Source of the DNA: Azospirillaceae bacterium
Lineage (GTDB): Bacteria; Pseudomonadota; Alphaproteobacteria; Azospirillales; Azospirillaceae
Assembly (NCBI GenBank): GCA_031291675.1
Contig: JARLIO010000073.1
Coordinates: 1-64,000 of the forward strand
Length of the DNA: 64,000 bases
Direction: 5' to 3'
In this document: piece by piece, positions 31,327-40,356 of the stretch
How positions within the stretch are numbered: the stretch's first letter is position 1
How the letters are laid out: each line of letters opens with the position of its first letter
The notes under the pieces: generated by a model
Seen by the model: the letters and a program-made list of their open reading frames with translations, nothing else
The model's database searches: none
Told to the model about the DNA's origin: nothing
Position numbers and translations under genes: made by a program

Positions 31327-32999
31327 GACACACCGCTTATCGGGGCCACATCGCCAGGCTCCACAACCGTCGGCGCGGCATCCTCGTCCTGTTGCGGCGC
31401 GACAAACGGAAGACAAAGGATGAAGAAGGAGCCCTCCCCCGGGCTGCTGATGACGTCGACCGAACCGCCCAGGACGCGGGTGACAATCGCATGCACGATA
31501 TTGAGGCCAAGCCCGCTGCCGCCCTGGCCAAACCGTGTCGTAAAAAACGGTTCAAACAGATGCGCCCGATGTTCCGGCAGAATGCCCGCGCCGTTGTCGG
31601 CGACGCAGAGCGTGAGGAACGTGTCGTCGAGCGGCGTTGCCTCGATCGTCACCGTGCCCCCGTCACGCCCGTCCAGACCATGGATGACCGCATTCTGCAA
31701 CAGATTGCTCAGCACCTGACCCAGCGGCCCCGGGAAACTATCCATCGTGATCGCGTCATCGACGATGATGTTGAGATCGACGGGGCGGTGTTTGAACAAG
31801 GGCATCGTGGTGACAACAACCTGGTGGATGATCTCGGCCACAGTAAATTGCCGGCGCAGGCTGCTGGTTCGATCAACGGCGACCTGTTTGAAGGTTCGGA
31901 TCAGTTCACTCGCTTTTTGCAAGGTCGTCGAAATCAGGCCGCTGGCGCGCCCGACCCGGTCGACGAAGGCAACCAGATCCGATTTCCGGATCCGATTTTC
32001 TTCGAGCAGCACGGCGAACGCATCATGCTCTTCGAGCAATGTTGTCGCGACGGTGTAGGCCGACCCCAACGGGGTGTTGATCTCATGCGAGACCCCGGCC
32101 ACCATGCGGCCCAATGCTGCCAGACGCTCGGAATCCCGCAATTCGCGTTCCGCGCTTTGCAGCCTGTTCAGGTTGCGCTTTTCCTCCTCGATGAGTTGCC
32201 GCCGTTCCAGCAGACGCTGGTGCAACTCATGCAGGGCGGTGGCCATGACGCCGATTTCGTCACGCCGCGAACCCGTTTCGATCGGTACGCTGAGATCATC
32301 CTCGGCCATGCGGCGCATGGCCTGCGTCAGGGTGTCAATCGGCGTCGTGATCCCCCGGACCAACAAAACCCCCAGCAACCATGACAGCAGGATCATCACC
32401 ACGGTGCCGAAGCGAATCGAAGAAACCGTCGAGGTGTAGATGCGCCTGCTGTGGTCGGCGGCCTGGCGCCCCTGATCCGCGATCTGGTCCCGGACCGCGA
32501 TCAGACAATCCCGTGTTCTCCGAAAACCGGCCTCGCCCGCTTCATTGTAGACGGTGCGGGCGCGCTCGATGCCATCCATCGGTTCAAACAGATGCCAGAC
32601 CATTTCACGGCTGGCATTCTGGTAACCGCGCCAAGCCTCATCAAACGCGGCGATCAAGCGATCATCATCATCACGCTGCGGCCGAAACTTGTCATAGTCG
32701 CGGCGCAGCAGATAAAGGGAATCACGGGCACTCCACAGCCGCTCCTCGCTGCTCAGCCGTTCCACCATGTCCCGGGTCAGCAAGGAACGGCCCTCGATGA
32801 TCCGGTAATCCTCGATGCCGGACATCAGATCCCCGACAACGGCCAGGGCGGGAAGCCACCGGTCGCGAATCGCTGCCGCCTCGGCATTGACCTTGTTCAG
32901 ACTGTCGGTCGCGATGAGGCCGATCAGCATGTCGAGCAGCAAAATGATGGCGAAGGCACCATAAATCTTGGTCCGCAATTTTAGATTGCGCGTGCGCAT
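31323..32999 (-). CDS. sensor histidine kinase (helical-bundle sensor, HAMP, HisKA, HATPase)
   Basis: This 558-residue membrane kinase has TM1 at about 12-30, a roughly 160-residue periplasmic four-helix-bundle-like domain and TM2 at about 195-215. HAMP follows (I-D-T-L-T-Q-A-M-R-R-M-A-E-D-D-L), then a coiled coil and the phospho-acceptor motif G-V-S-H-E-I-N-T-P-L-G with His near residue 305. The ATPase domain has N-L-L-Q-N-A-V-I-H (N box), D-N-G-A-G-I (G1) and G-S-G-L-G-L-N (G2). It has no receiver of its own. It lies 13 bp downstream of an EAL response regulator and overlaps the DctP-like gene, so the three should act together. The ATG at 32999 is taken as the start. Confidence 0.93.
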   Translation of the reverse strand: MRTRNLKLRTKIYGAFAIILLLDMLIGLIATDSLNKVNAEAAAIRDRWLPALAVVGDLMSGIEDYRIIEGRSLLTRDMVERLSSEERLWSARDSLYLLRRDYDKFRPQRDDDDRLIAAFDEAWRGYQNASREMVWHLFEPMDGIERARTVYNEAGEAGFRRTRDCLIAVRDQIADQGRQAADHSRRIYTSTVSSIRFGTVVMILLSWLLGVLLVRGITTPIDTLTQAMRRMAEDDLSVPIETGSRRDEIGVMATALHELHQRLLERRQLIEEEKRNLNRLQSAERELRDSERLAALGRMVAGVSHEINTPLGSAYTVATTLLEEHDAFAVLLEENRIRKSDLVAFVDRVGRASGLISTTLQKASELIRTFKQVAVDRTSSLRRQFTVAEIIHQVVVTTMPLFKHRPVDLNIIVDDAITMDSFPGPLGQVLSNLLQNAVIHGLDGRDGGTVTIEATPLDDTFLTLCVADNGAGILPEHRAHLFEPFFTTRFGQGGSGLGLNIVHAIVTRVLGGSVDVISSPGEGSFFILCLPFVAPQQDEDAAPTVVEPGDVAPISGVS

Positions 33000-33012
33000 C
33001 GCCCCGCCCCTC

Positions 33013-35202
33013 TCATCCGCGACGCTGATCGATCCACCGTTCCAATTCGTTCAATTCCTGGGGGTAGGCATAGAAGAAACCCTGAACATTGGCGATCTGG
33101 ACGGCACGAACGGCATTGAGCTGTTCCTTGGTCTCCACACCTTCCACGAGGGTCTCCAGGCCGAGTTCAGAACAGATGTCGACGATCGATTGCAGCAGAA
33201 CGCGCGCCCGTCGATCGACCGACACTTCCTGCAGGAACGACCGGTCGATCTTGACCATGTCGAGCGGCATCGAGCGCAGCATCGACAGTGAGGAATGGCC
33301 CGTGCCGAAATCGTCGAGCGCGATCTTGTAGCCCAGGCGGCCGGCCTCGCGCAGTTGGGCAATTGCCGCCTCGCTGTCGAGCAGCGCCGTCTCGGTGATT
33401 TCCCATTCGACAAACTGAGGACGCAGCCCTTCGCTTTCGACGATGGCATGAAGGCTGGCAAGACAGGAAGGGTTGCGAAGCTGGACCGGCGACAGATTGA
33501 TCGCGACCCGATCCATGCGTCCGGCCAACAGCAGCGGACGCATGTCGCGGCACGCGCGCCGCGTCACCCATTTACCCAGATCGGAAATCAACCCGGTGGC
33601 CTCGGCCAGCGGGATGAACTGAGCCGGCGAGATGAAGCCACGCTGCGGGTGACGCCAGCGCAGCAGGGCCTCGACGGCGATGACCCGGCCGCTCTCGATC
33701 TCGATCTGGGGCTGATAGCACAGGAAAACCTGATCGCCGTCCAGGGCCTCGCGCAACTCATGGGCCAACAGGATCCGCCCCTTTTGGCCTTCCTCAATGT
33801 CGGGAGTATAGACCGTCAGCGTCCCGGCCCTTGTCTGTTGCGCCTTGTGCAGCGCCATCTCACCGCAGCGCAGCAGATGGCGGGCGGTAATCTCCCCGGA
33901 CGGCGCCGGCGCATAGCCGAACAACAGGCTGACCCACAAGGTCCGCCCGGCGATCACCAGCGGTCGTCCGATCGACTCAAGCACCGCCGCCTGATCGGCG
34001 AAAACATCGGCATCAAGGATCACGGCAAAGACGTTGCCAAACAGGCACCCGACATAATCCGGGCGCCGCGAGACCTCCATCAGCCTTTCCGAGAAGGCCC
34101 GCAACAGGTTTTCGCCAAATTCACCACCCAGCAGTGTGCTGTAGTCGGTGAAGCGGTCGATCGCGACAATGAGAACGCCAAACTGCCGGCCCTGGGCCAG
34201 CAGATGGTCGATCGTCTGCTCCAGGCGGGCGCGCGTGGGCAAACGGGTGACCCGATCGATGAAGGCGGCCTCGGAGACCGCTTCAAACAGCCGGACATTC
34301 TCAAAACCAAGCGACACGTTATGACAATAAAGCTGCAACAGCTCCCGATCAAAGGGATGTACCGCGGCGCAGCTACGCATATAGATGACGCCACACCAAT
34401 CGCCGCCCGCGATGAACAGCGCGATGTCACGGGGACCGGCAATGTCGTGTCGTTGTTCGAGAGCCCGTGTGATGACTGCAACGACCTCGTCATCGCGAAT
34501 ACTGCTGAGAGAGCAATTGACGGCTTCACGGAATTTTCCGGCACCACCGACAATGACGGCATCGGAACGGTCCGACAACTTGCTGACGCAGAGCAGACCA
34601 TCGGGCGGCAGGCCCAGGTGAGCCGCGATCTGCGTCACGACGCCACTGGCGAATTCATTGATCCCATGCTGCCGCATCAGGTTTGATGAGGCCTCGATCA
34701 CCATGCGCAGTCCCTGACGGTTCTTTTGCAGGGCGACGATCTGTTGGTAGGCGCGCAAGGCACAAACCACCGCGGTCCACAGGCGGAGCTGCGTGAGTTC
34801 CGATTTCTCCTTGTAGTCATCAATGTCATAGCGCCGGATCACGTCCATTGTCGGTGCGTAACCCGGCTGTCCGGTCCTGAGAATGATGCGCACCGCGGTG
34901 TTGCCCATGGTCTCCCGGATCTCGCGGACCAGGTCGAGACCGGCATGCGCGGTCTCCATCACGACATCGAGAAGAACACAAGCGATGTCCGGCGTGCTTT
35001 CCAACAGGTGGCGCCCCTGGGCTGCCGAGCCGGCATACAGAATGGTGAGCGAACGCCCCTCGAACTGCGTGTTTTCCAGCGCGATCCGGGTCGCCTCGAA
35101 AACCACCGGTTCATCGTCGATCACCGCGATCTTCCACGACGGCAGCGGGGCGATCGGACCATGACCCTGGTCCTCGGCCAGAAATTCGAGAAATTCACTC
35201 AT
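33013..35202 (-). CDS. response regulator with degenerate GGDEF and intact EAL (c-di-GMP phosphodiesterase)
   Basis: This 729-residue protein has a receiver domain at about 22-150 (I-D-D at 28-30, phosphoacceptor D79 in C-V-L-L-D-V-V). A DUF3369-like domain follows at about 160-310, then a GGDEF-like domain at about 320-470 and an EAL domain at about 480-725. The GGDEF signature is lost (F-G-N-V-F where G-G-D-E-F is expected), so no cyclase activity is predicted. The EAL domain keeps V-E-A-L-L-R-W, N-L-S-P, E-I-T-E, D-D-F-G-T-G, K-I-D and L-V-E-G-V-E-T, all needed for c-di-GMP hydrolysis. It is first in an operon with a kinase and a DctP-like protein; the kinase is the likely phosphodonor. 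Confidence 0.94.
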   Translation of the reverse strand: MSEFLEFLAEDQGHGPIAPLPSWKIAVIDDEPVVFEATRIALENTQFEGRSLTILYAGSAAQGRHLLESTPDIACVLLDVVMETAHAGLDLVREIRETMGNTAVRIILRTGQPGYAPTMDVIRRYDIDDYKEKSELTQLRLWTAVVCALRAYQQIVALQKNRQGLRMVIEASSNLMRQHGINEFASGVVTQIAAHLGLPPDGLLCVSKLSDRSDAVIVGGAGKFREAVNCSLSSIRDDEVVAVITRALEQRHDIAGPRDIALFIAGGDWCGVIYMRSCAAVHPFDRELLQLYCHNVSLGFENVRLFEAVSEAAFIDRVTRLPTRARLEQTIDHLLAQGRQFGVLIVAIDRFTDYSTLLGGEFGENLLRAFSERLMEVSRRPDYVGCLFGNVFAVILDADVFADQAAVLESIGRPLVIAGRTLWVSLLFGYAPAPSGEITARHLLRCGEMALHKAQQTRAGTLTVYTPDIEEGQKGRILLAHELREALDGDQVFLCYQPQIEIESGRVIAVEALLRWRHPQRGFISPAQFIPLAEATGLISDLGKWVTRRACRDMRPLLLAGRMDRVAINLSPVQLRNPSCLASLHAIVESEGLRPQFVEWEITETALLDSEAAIAQLREAGRLGYKIALDDFGTGHSSLSMLRSMPLDMVKIDRSFLQEVSVDRRARVLLQSIVDICSELGLETLVEGVETKEQLNAVRAVQIANVQGFFYAYPQELNELERWIDQRRG

Positions 35203-35808
35203 CGCTCAATCGTCCAATCCCGTGGAGCTGGCTCCTGGTGGCAATGCGTCCGCTGCAACCCTGGCTTCCCGTGGTTCCCGTTTCACGATTTCTCAATAAC
35301 GGGATTTCGTTAACAACATTCTACCCTTCGCAGAATCAACTCCATTCAATACCAAATCTCACCGCCCCGCAATGAGACCCTTTTCGGAGTCTGACAGGAC
35401 GAGGGATATGTCGCTGTATTTCACCACGTCTTAAAACATTACTAAAGATATGACGAGCGATCGCGGGGATTTACGAGAGGGAGTACCCGCTTCCAACATC
35501 GCAACAGGCCTTGATTATTCATTAATAATAATAATACGAAGCAACCCGCACTGCTGCGACCCACTCGTTGGCCCGGGGCCATATTCCCGTCATGGTCGCC
35601 ACGGCAATCCCTCACGTATTTTCAAGTCGCCACACTAACACCGCAACCAACCTGCTGGGGTGATGTCAAAAGTATGTATCGGGCGATTGATCGATTCCCG
35701 CCACGATCCCACCCCCGGTAATCCGGATGTCCCAACGGTCGCGGGGGTGGAGACCATGACAGGAAGCGGAGCCGACGGCTGACGGGACGGCAGCGTGCCC
35801 GGCGCCGC
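35203..35808. other. intergenic region with one GC-rich hairpin
   Basis: 606 bp between two minus-strand operons. The stretch near 35290-35560 is AT-rich, suiting the promoter of the EAL-kinase-DctP operon, but I identify no elements. CCACCCCCG (35709-35717) pairs with CGGGGGTGG (35742-35750), about 60 bp beyond the kinase gene stop. It may be a terminator, although no T-run follows. Confidence 0.4.
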
Positions 35809-37386
35809 TCAATGGTCCGATCGTGCCGCCAGCGGCAGGACAATCCGCATCCGCAGCCCGCCGGCCGGGCGATTCTCGGCCGCGACCGTGCCGCCCATGG
35901 CCTCGACGTTGCGACGGACAATCCACAGGCCGATCCCGAAATGCGGACCATCACCCGAGCCCTCGGTGCCACCCTCGGCAGGGCTTTCCGGGCGCTGCGA
36001 GTAGTAGCGCTCGAACAACAGCGGCAACGCCGCGGCATCGACACCCGGACCCTCATCATCGATGGTCAATTCGGCACTGGTCCCGGCACGGGCCAGGGTG
36101 ACGACGATGCGACGCCCGGCGGCGGTCAGGCTGATCGCGTTGTCCATGATGTTCTCGATCACCGTCTCCAGCATCTCCTCACCACCGCGTACCGTCACGG
36201 CCGGCGCGATCTGGCGATGCAGGGTCAACTGCCGTTCCGTCATCAGGTGGCCATAGCCGTCCAGCACCCGGTCGAGCAATCCGGACAGGGCGATGCGCTG
36301 CCCCGGTGCCCGCTCCAGCAGGTCGGCCGAAGCCCGATCGAGCGTACGGGCAAACGAGACCAGCCCGTCAAGGCGATCAACCGACCGTTCGATCATGTCG
36401 ATCGCCCGGTGCGCCCGCGACTCCGGCGCGCCACCGACCGTCCGCTTCAAGGGCTCGATCGACTGGCGGATCACCGCGATCGGAGTCTTCAGGGCATGGG
36501 CATTGTCCTCGGCGGCCCGGCGCAGCGATTCCGCCGAATGATTGAGCGTCGCCACCAGGCGATCGAAATCCTCGGCGACACCCCCCAGTTCGGGGACGGT
36601 ATTGTGCTCCTGGAAGGATCCGGCGAGGCGATGCTCCCGCTCGCAGATCCGGCGCGCCAAAGCGCCAAAACGGCGGAGATTGCGCCAGACATCAAGAAAC
36701 AACGCCAGCACCGACAACACCAGCGCGAAATAGACCAGCGCCGCCGCCTCAACCTCCGGCGTTTCCCAATAGGGTCGGCCATAGGACTCCCCCATCAGCG
36801 CCTTCGCCGAATGCGACGTCACCACAGCCCAGCAGCCGAAGTCGGTGGCCAGCGGGGTGATCGAGGTCAGGATTTCGTCGTCGCCCTTCTCCGCCGGAAG
36901 CCGGATCGCCAGCGACTGTTCGTTGCTGCATTGGGGACCGAGCCGGTCGAAGACCCCCTCATCGAGCAGACGGCGCCGTTCGAGATCCATGTTGGCGTCG
37001 GGAATCGCCGGTGCCGCCGCAACATAGTAGAAGCCTTGGTTGCCCGGCAGGTTCCGGGGTCGCACCAGCAGCTTCAGCCCGGTATGGCTGTCGGCGAACC
37101 GCGCCAGCGGCGCGCTCAGCCCCGCCAGCGCGGCACCGTCGGCCTTTTCCAGAACCGGCAACAGCGCGCCGGCGATCAACCGCCCCTCCTCCTGGGCGAT
37201 CTGCAACAACAGGTTCTGGCGTTGCAGATCGACCGCCTCAAACTGGCGATAGACCAGCACCGGCACCACAATCGAGATCAGCATCAGCCCGATCAGCCGC
37301 GTCGCCAGCGACCGGAACAACCAGCGCCACCGGCTGCGCCGTGTCACCGGGGGCATCGCGTTATCGGGCAGCGCGGTGGTTGTCAT
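35809..37386 (-). CDS. ChvG-like sensor histidine kinase
   Basis: This 525-residue membrane kinase has TM1 at about 25-45, a roughly 170-residue periplasmic domain, TM2 at about 213-233, then HAMP-like, HisKA and HATPase domains. The phospho-acceptor sits in D-N-A-H-A-L-K-T-P-I-A-V (His near 296). This deviates from the common S-H-E-L-R-T-P and is typical of kinases related to ChvG/ExoS and PhoQ. The ATPase boxes are N-I-M-D-N-A, D-D-E-G-P-G and G-I-G-L-W-I. The gene overlaps its upstream response regulator by 26 bp. ChvGI-type systems sense acid or envelope stress in other alphaproteobacteria; that role is transferred by family. Confidence 0.88.
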   Translation of the reverse strand: MTTTALPDNAMPPVTRRSRWRWLFRSLATRLIGLMLISIVVPVLVYRQFEAVDLQRQNLLLQIAQEEGRLIAGALLPVLEKADGAALAGLSAPLARFADSHTGLKLLVRPRNLPGNQGFYYVAAAPAIPDANMDLERRRLLDEGVFDRLGPQCSNEQSLAIRLPAEKGDDEILTSITPLATDFGCWAVVTSHSAKALMGESYGRPYWETPEVEAAALVYFALVLSVLALFLDVWRNLRRFGALARRICEREHRLAGSFQEHNTVPELGGVAEDFDRLVATLNHSAESLRRAAEDNAHALKTPIAVIRQSIEPLKRTVGGAPESRAHRAIDMIERSVDRLDGLVSFARTLDRASADLLERAPGQRIALSGLLDRVLDGYGHLMTERQLTLHRQIAPAVTVRGGEEMLETVIENIMDNAISLTAAGRRIVVTLARAGTSAELTIDDEGPGVDAAALPLLFERYYSQRPESPAEGGTEGSGDGPHFGIGLWIVRRNVEAMGGTVAAENRPAGGLRMRIVLPLAARSDH

Positions 37387-38230
37387 CGGATTGAATGTCG
37401 CTCTCTTCGCCCCAGCGATAGCCGAAACCGGGATAATTCTCGATCAGGTCAAAATCCGGATCGACCATCCGGAATTTCTGACGGATCCGCTTGATGAAAG
37501 CCCGAACATTGGCCCGGTAACCAACCGGGCCATAGCCGGCGACAAATCCCTTGCTGTGAACCAGGTCATAGATCTCACGGTACGAGACATCCTCAGCAAT
37601 CCGGGTCGCCATCGTCCGGACAATATTGAATTCAGTCAGGGTCAGGTCCACCTGGACGCCGCGCCACAGGGCACGCCCCCCTTCGATGCGCAAATCCAGC
37701 GATCCGCGTTGAAACGTCCCGCCGTCAGCGCCATTACCGCCGGGCCCGACCTCGCCCGCCACCGCCTTGCGACCGTCAAGGATCAGGTTGATCCGCTTCA
37801 ACAGGATCGGCAAGCGACGCGATTTCTCGACAAAATCGACCGCACCACCGACCAGCGCCGCTTCTTCATACATCTGGTCGGACAACACGGTCAGGAAAAT
37901 CACCGGAACATCGAGGTCCTGAGCCCGGATCCGGCGCAGGACCTCGATGCCGTCCATTTTGGGCATCCGCCAATCGAGCAGAACCAGATCGACGCGGCCA
38001 CCCTCGCCCAGGAACGCCAGCACGGCATCACCACCGGCGAAGGCGACAACGTCGAATCCCTCATCGATCAGATTGAGACCCAGCGACTCGCGGAACAACG
38101 CGTCATCATCGACGAGCGCGACCCGTCGCGGCGCCTCGGAAACCAGCGACTGGTCCCCAGCCGTCGTTTCACCCCCGGCCGTGGCGGGCGAGGAGTTCGG
38201 CAAAACATCGTTGGTCGGAATCAGGGTCAT
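37361..38230 (-). CDS. ChvI-like response regulator (REC plus winged helix)
   Basis: This 289-residue OmpR-family regulator has a receiver (residues 36-150) with phosphoacceptor D86 in V-L-L-D-W-R-M-P-K-M-D-G and the K of V-E-K-S. The DNA-binding winged helix lies at about 180-275 (L-T-L-T-E-F-N-I-V and N-Y-P-G-F-G-Y-R-W). The receiver is preceded by an unusual extension of about 35 residues whose coding region overlaps the upstream lipoprotein gene by 62 bp in another frame. A later start would shorten the overlap, but no good ribosome site is visible. The kinase gene overlaps downstream, so the pair is translationally coupled. Confidence 0.9.
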   Translation of the reverse strand: MTLIPTNDVLPNSSPATAGGETTAGDQSLVSEAPRRVALVDDDALFRESLGLNLIDEGFDVVAFAGGDAVLAFLGEGGRVDLVLLDWRMPKMDGIEVLRRIRAQDLDVPVIFLTVLSDQMYEEAALVGGAVDFVEKSRRLPILLKRINLILDGRKAVAGEVGPGGNGADGGTFQRGSLDLRIEGGRALWRGVQVDLTLTEFNIVRTMATRIAEDVSYREIYDLVHSKGFVAGYGPVGYRANVRAFIKRIRQKFRMVDPDFDLIENYPGFGYRWGEESDIQSDDNHRAAR

Positions 38231-38903
38231 GCGTACGACTCGATAGTTGATATGACAACGCGCGATAATCCTGACTTGCAACTTCCATGAAAAATGTCAG
38301 AGTCAGGTTGCAATCTTGGCTGGCATAGCGCCAATAGCGCACCGGAGGCTGATCCTGCACCTGTTCCGGCGGCCCCAACAGGCCGGTGGCCGCCCGCTCG
38401 TCAAGCCCGACCAGGCTGGCGGGATCGACCGGCGGCTGCGGCCGGACAGATCGCGCAACCGGCGGCGCAATCGACGCTACCAAAGGCTGCGACGTCACGG
38501 CGCCGCCCGGCGCTTCACCCGGCGGCACGGCGACGGTGCCGTTCCCGCCCCCGGGCGGCGCCAGGGCGATCGGAGGACCACCGGCCAGCGCGTCGGGTTC
38601 CGTCGCGGGCGCCAGCTTGGCACCAGCGGGGTGCCATCGCGGCTTGGGCTTCGGCACGGGCACCAGCATCGGCACGGCGGCCTCGGCAACCGGCACCGTC
38701 GTGTCCGGCTTCACGCCAACAGCCGTGCCGCTGCACGCCGCGATCAGCGCCGTCGCAACCGCCATCAGGGCAAAACGCGGGGTCGCGGCGATCCATCGGA
38801 ACCCGCCCTTGTCCCCCCGACCCTGAAATCCCCGGTGCCATGCGCCGAAGACCATAAGAACCAGACACATCACTGCACGACGCCGCCAAACGTTACTCAT
38901 CAT
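38169..38903 (-). CDS. lipoprotein-like, proline-rich hypothetical protein
   Basis: This protein of about 244 residues contains a lipobox-like stretch (M-A-V-A-T-A-L-I-A-A-C-S-G) that would place a lipidated Cys at the mature N-terminus, then a Pro/Ala-rich linker. A conserved C-terminal segment follows: L-V-G-L-D-E-R-A-A-T-G-L-L-G-P-P-E, R-Y-W-R-Y-A-S-Q-D-C-N-L-T-L-T-F-F. That segment recalls the small SmpA/BamE-like lipoprotein fold, though this is inference. The start is unclear: the double ATG at 38900-38903 gives a long leader before the lipobox, while the ATG closest to the lipobox lacks positive charges. Any start further upstream would lie inside dispersed repeat copy C. The stop lies inside the ChvI-like reading frame. 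Confidence 0.6.
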   Translation of the reverse strand: MMSNVWRRRAVMCLVLMVFGAWHRGFQGRGDKGGFRWIAATPRFALMAVATALIAACSGTAVGVKPDTTVPVAEAAVPMLVPVPKPKPRWHPAGAKLAPATEPDALAGGPPIALAPPGGGNGTVAVPPGEAPGGAVTSQPLVASIAPPVARSVRPQPPVDPASLVGLDERAATGLLGPPEQVQDQPPVRYWRYASQDCNLTLTFFMEVASQDYRALSYQLSSRTHDPDSDQRCFAELLARHGRG

Positions 38904-38932
38904 CCGGTGATCGCATCCCCCGCCCCGACCTT

Positions 38933-39032
38933 GAGCATCTTCCGGCCAAGTGGGTTCCGGTTGGGCGTAGAAAATGCGACAAAACAAAGACCTAGAGCTG
39001 TTTCCGATCCGACGTGATCGGAAACAGCTCTA
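38933..39032 (-). repeat. dispersed about 100-bp repeat, copy C
   Basis: This copy runs in the same orientation as B1/B2, from GAGCATCTTCCGGCCAAGTG to a palindrome ending GATCGGAAACAGCTCTA. Its last bases (CTA at 39030-39032) give the TAG stop codon of the patatin-like gene. The left end is 30 bp ahead of the lipoprotein start. Confidence 0.92.
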
Positions 39033-39953
39033 GCGCCGCAGCACGATCTCGATCGCTGGCAACAGGGCCTGGGCAGCGGCACGGCCGATCGCGATCACCT
39101 CGCCGACCCGCTCGAACTCCAGAATCCCGACATGGCCGAGCCGTGGCGAGATCAGGACCTCCGGCGGCTCTCCCGCCAGCCGTGACCGTGTAATGCGGTC
39201 CTGCATGATATCAACCGAGCGGGCGACAATGTCGAGAACACTTGGTGACGGATCGCGATCCGCAGTGTGCGTCAGGTCCGAAAACCGGGCCCTGATCTGT
39301 TGCGCCCATTGCGAAGTCATCTGGATCAGCGGATTATCGGCTTCCGGCCGACCAACCGCCGCCGGCCCCCGGCGGTGACGGAGCGGTCGGCGACGTGCCG
39401 GCATGTGACTGTTGAGATTGACGGCAATCACGATATCGGCCCCCATGGCCCGGCACAGAGAGACCGGGACCGGATTGACCAGCGCCCCATCGACCAGCCA
39501 TTGCTCGCCGCGGCGCACCGCGGGGAACAGGCCGGGCATCGCGACCGACGCCTGCACCGCATCCAGCAGCGATCCGTCACGCAGCCAGATCTCACGGCCC
39601 GAGGCCAGATCCGTCGCGACCGCGCCAAAGGCATCGGGCAGATTTTCGATCAGGATCTCGGTCTGCACATTCCGAAAACGATCAAAGGCCTTCTGAGTCG
39701 CGACGAGGCCACCCCGCGAAAAGGTCAGATCGAGCATCCCGAGAATGCCAAACAGCCCCATCTTGTCCGACCATGCCAGCAACGGGTCAATCTGATCCGT
39801 CAGAAACGCGGCCCCGACCAGAGCCCCGACCGAGGTCCCGCAAATGATGTCGGGCTTGATTCCGGCCTCAGCCAGCACCTGCAGAACCCCGATATGGGCC
39901 CAGCCACGCGCCGCCCCGGATCCCAGGGCAAGTCCAAGCTTCGGGTCAGCCAT
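39030..39953 (-). CDS. patatin-like phospholipase
   Basis: This 307-residue protein belongs to the bacterial patatin/RssA-type family of serine acyl hydrolases acting on phospholipids. The oxyanion-hole motif G-S-G-A-A-R-G-W-A-H-I-G is at residues 11-22. The nucleophile elbow is G-T-S-V-G with Ser41, and the dyad aspartate is D155 in D-G-A-L-V-N-P-V-P-V. No signal peptide or membrane helix is seen. The start at 39953 (MADPKLGLALGSG) follows GCGGGGGGTTG; an in-frame extension to 40001 lacks support. The stop codon and final bases fall within the edge of dispersed repeat copy C. Confidence 0.92.
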   Translation of the reverse strand: MADPKLGLALGSGAARGWAHIGVLQVLAEAGIKPDIICGTSVGALVGAAFLTDQIDPLLAWSDKMGLFGILGMLDLTFSRGGLVATQKAFDRFRNVQTEILIENLPDAFGAVATDLASGREIWLRDGSLLDAVQASVAMPGLFPAVRRGEQWLVDGALVNPVPVSLCRAMGADIVIAVNLNSHMPARRRPLRHRRGPAAVGRPEADNPLIQMTSQWAQQIRARFSDLTHTADRDPSPSVLDIVARSVDIMQDRITRSRLAGEPPEVLISPRLGHVGILEFERVGEVIAIGRAAAQALLPAIEIVLRR

Positions 39954-40356
39954 CAACCCCCCGCTCTGACGTTCAAAATGACGCGCCGGCGCCGAGACCA
40001 CGAGAATACCATGGCCGCACTATGCCACAGCTTGGCCGGCGATGCGACACAACGCCGGGTTTCTGGAGCCCGCTTTGTACGCGAGCGGCGGCGCTCACGC
40101 GCCGACGTGCCGCCAACGGGCGACCGTCTCTGCAATCGCGCAAGGCGCCCGATCTCCAACCGGAATCGCGGCAATCTTTGCCTCCGGTGCGGCCCAACGG
40201 ACTTGAACCGGGCGGGGCGAAGACACATCATCAGGCAGGACGGGATCGCGGACGCCGGCAATCCGGCGGCTGGCGTCAACGATGGCGGCAGTCCCGGTCG
40301 GCAAAAGCGGGTGGCGACGGTGCCACAAGCGTATTTCCAATTCTTTGGGAGAGCCC
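39954..40356. other. divergent intergenic region, patatin / GNAT-like gene
   Basis: 403 bp between divergently transcribed genes. Short frames exist on both strands but none has a domain or a ribosome site. I see no readable promoter or operator. Confidence 0.35.
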
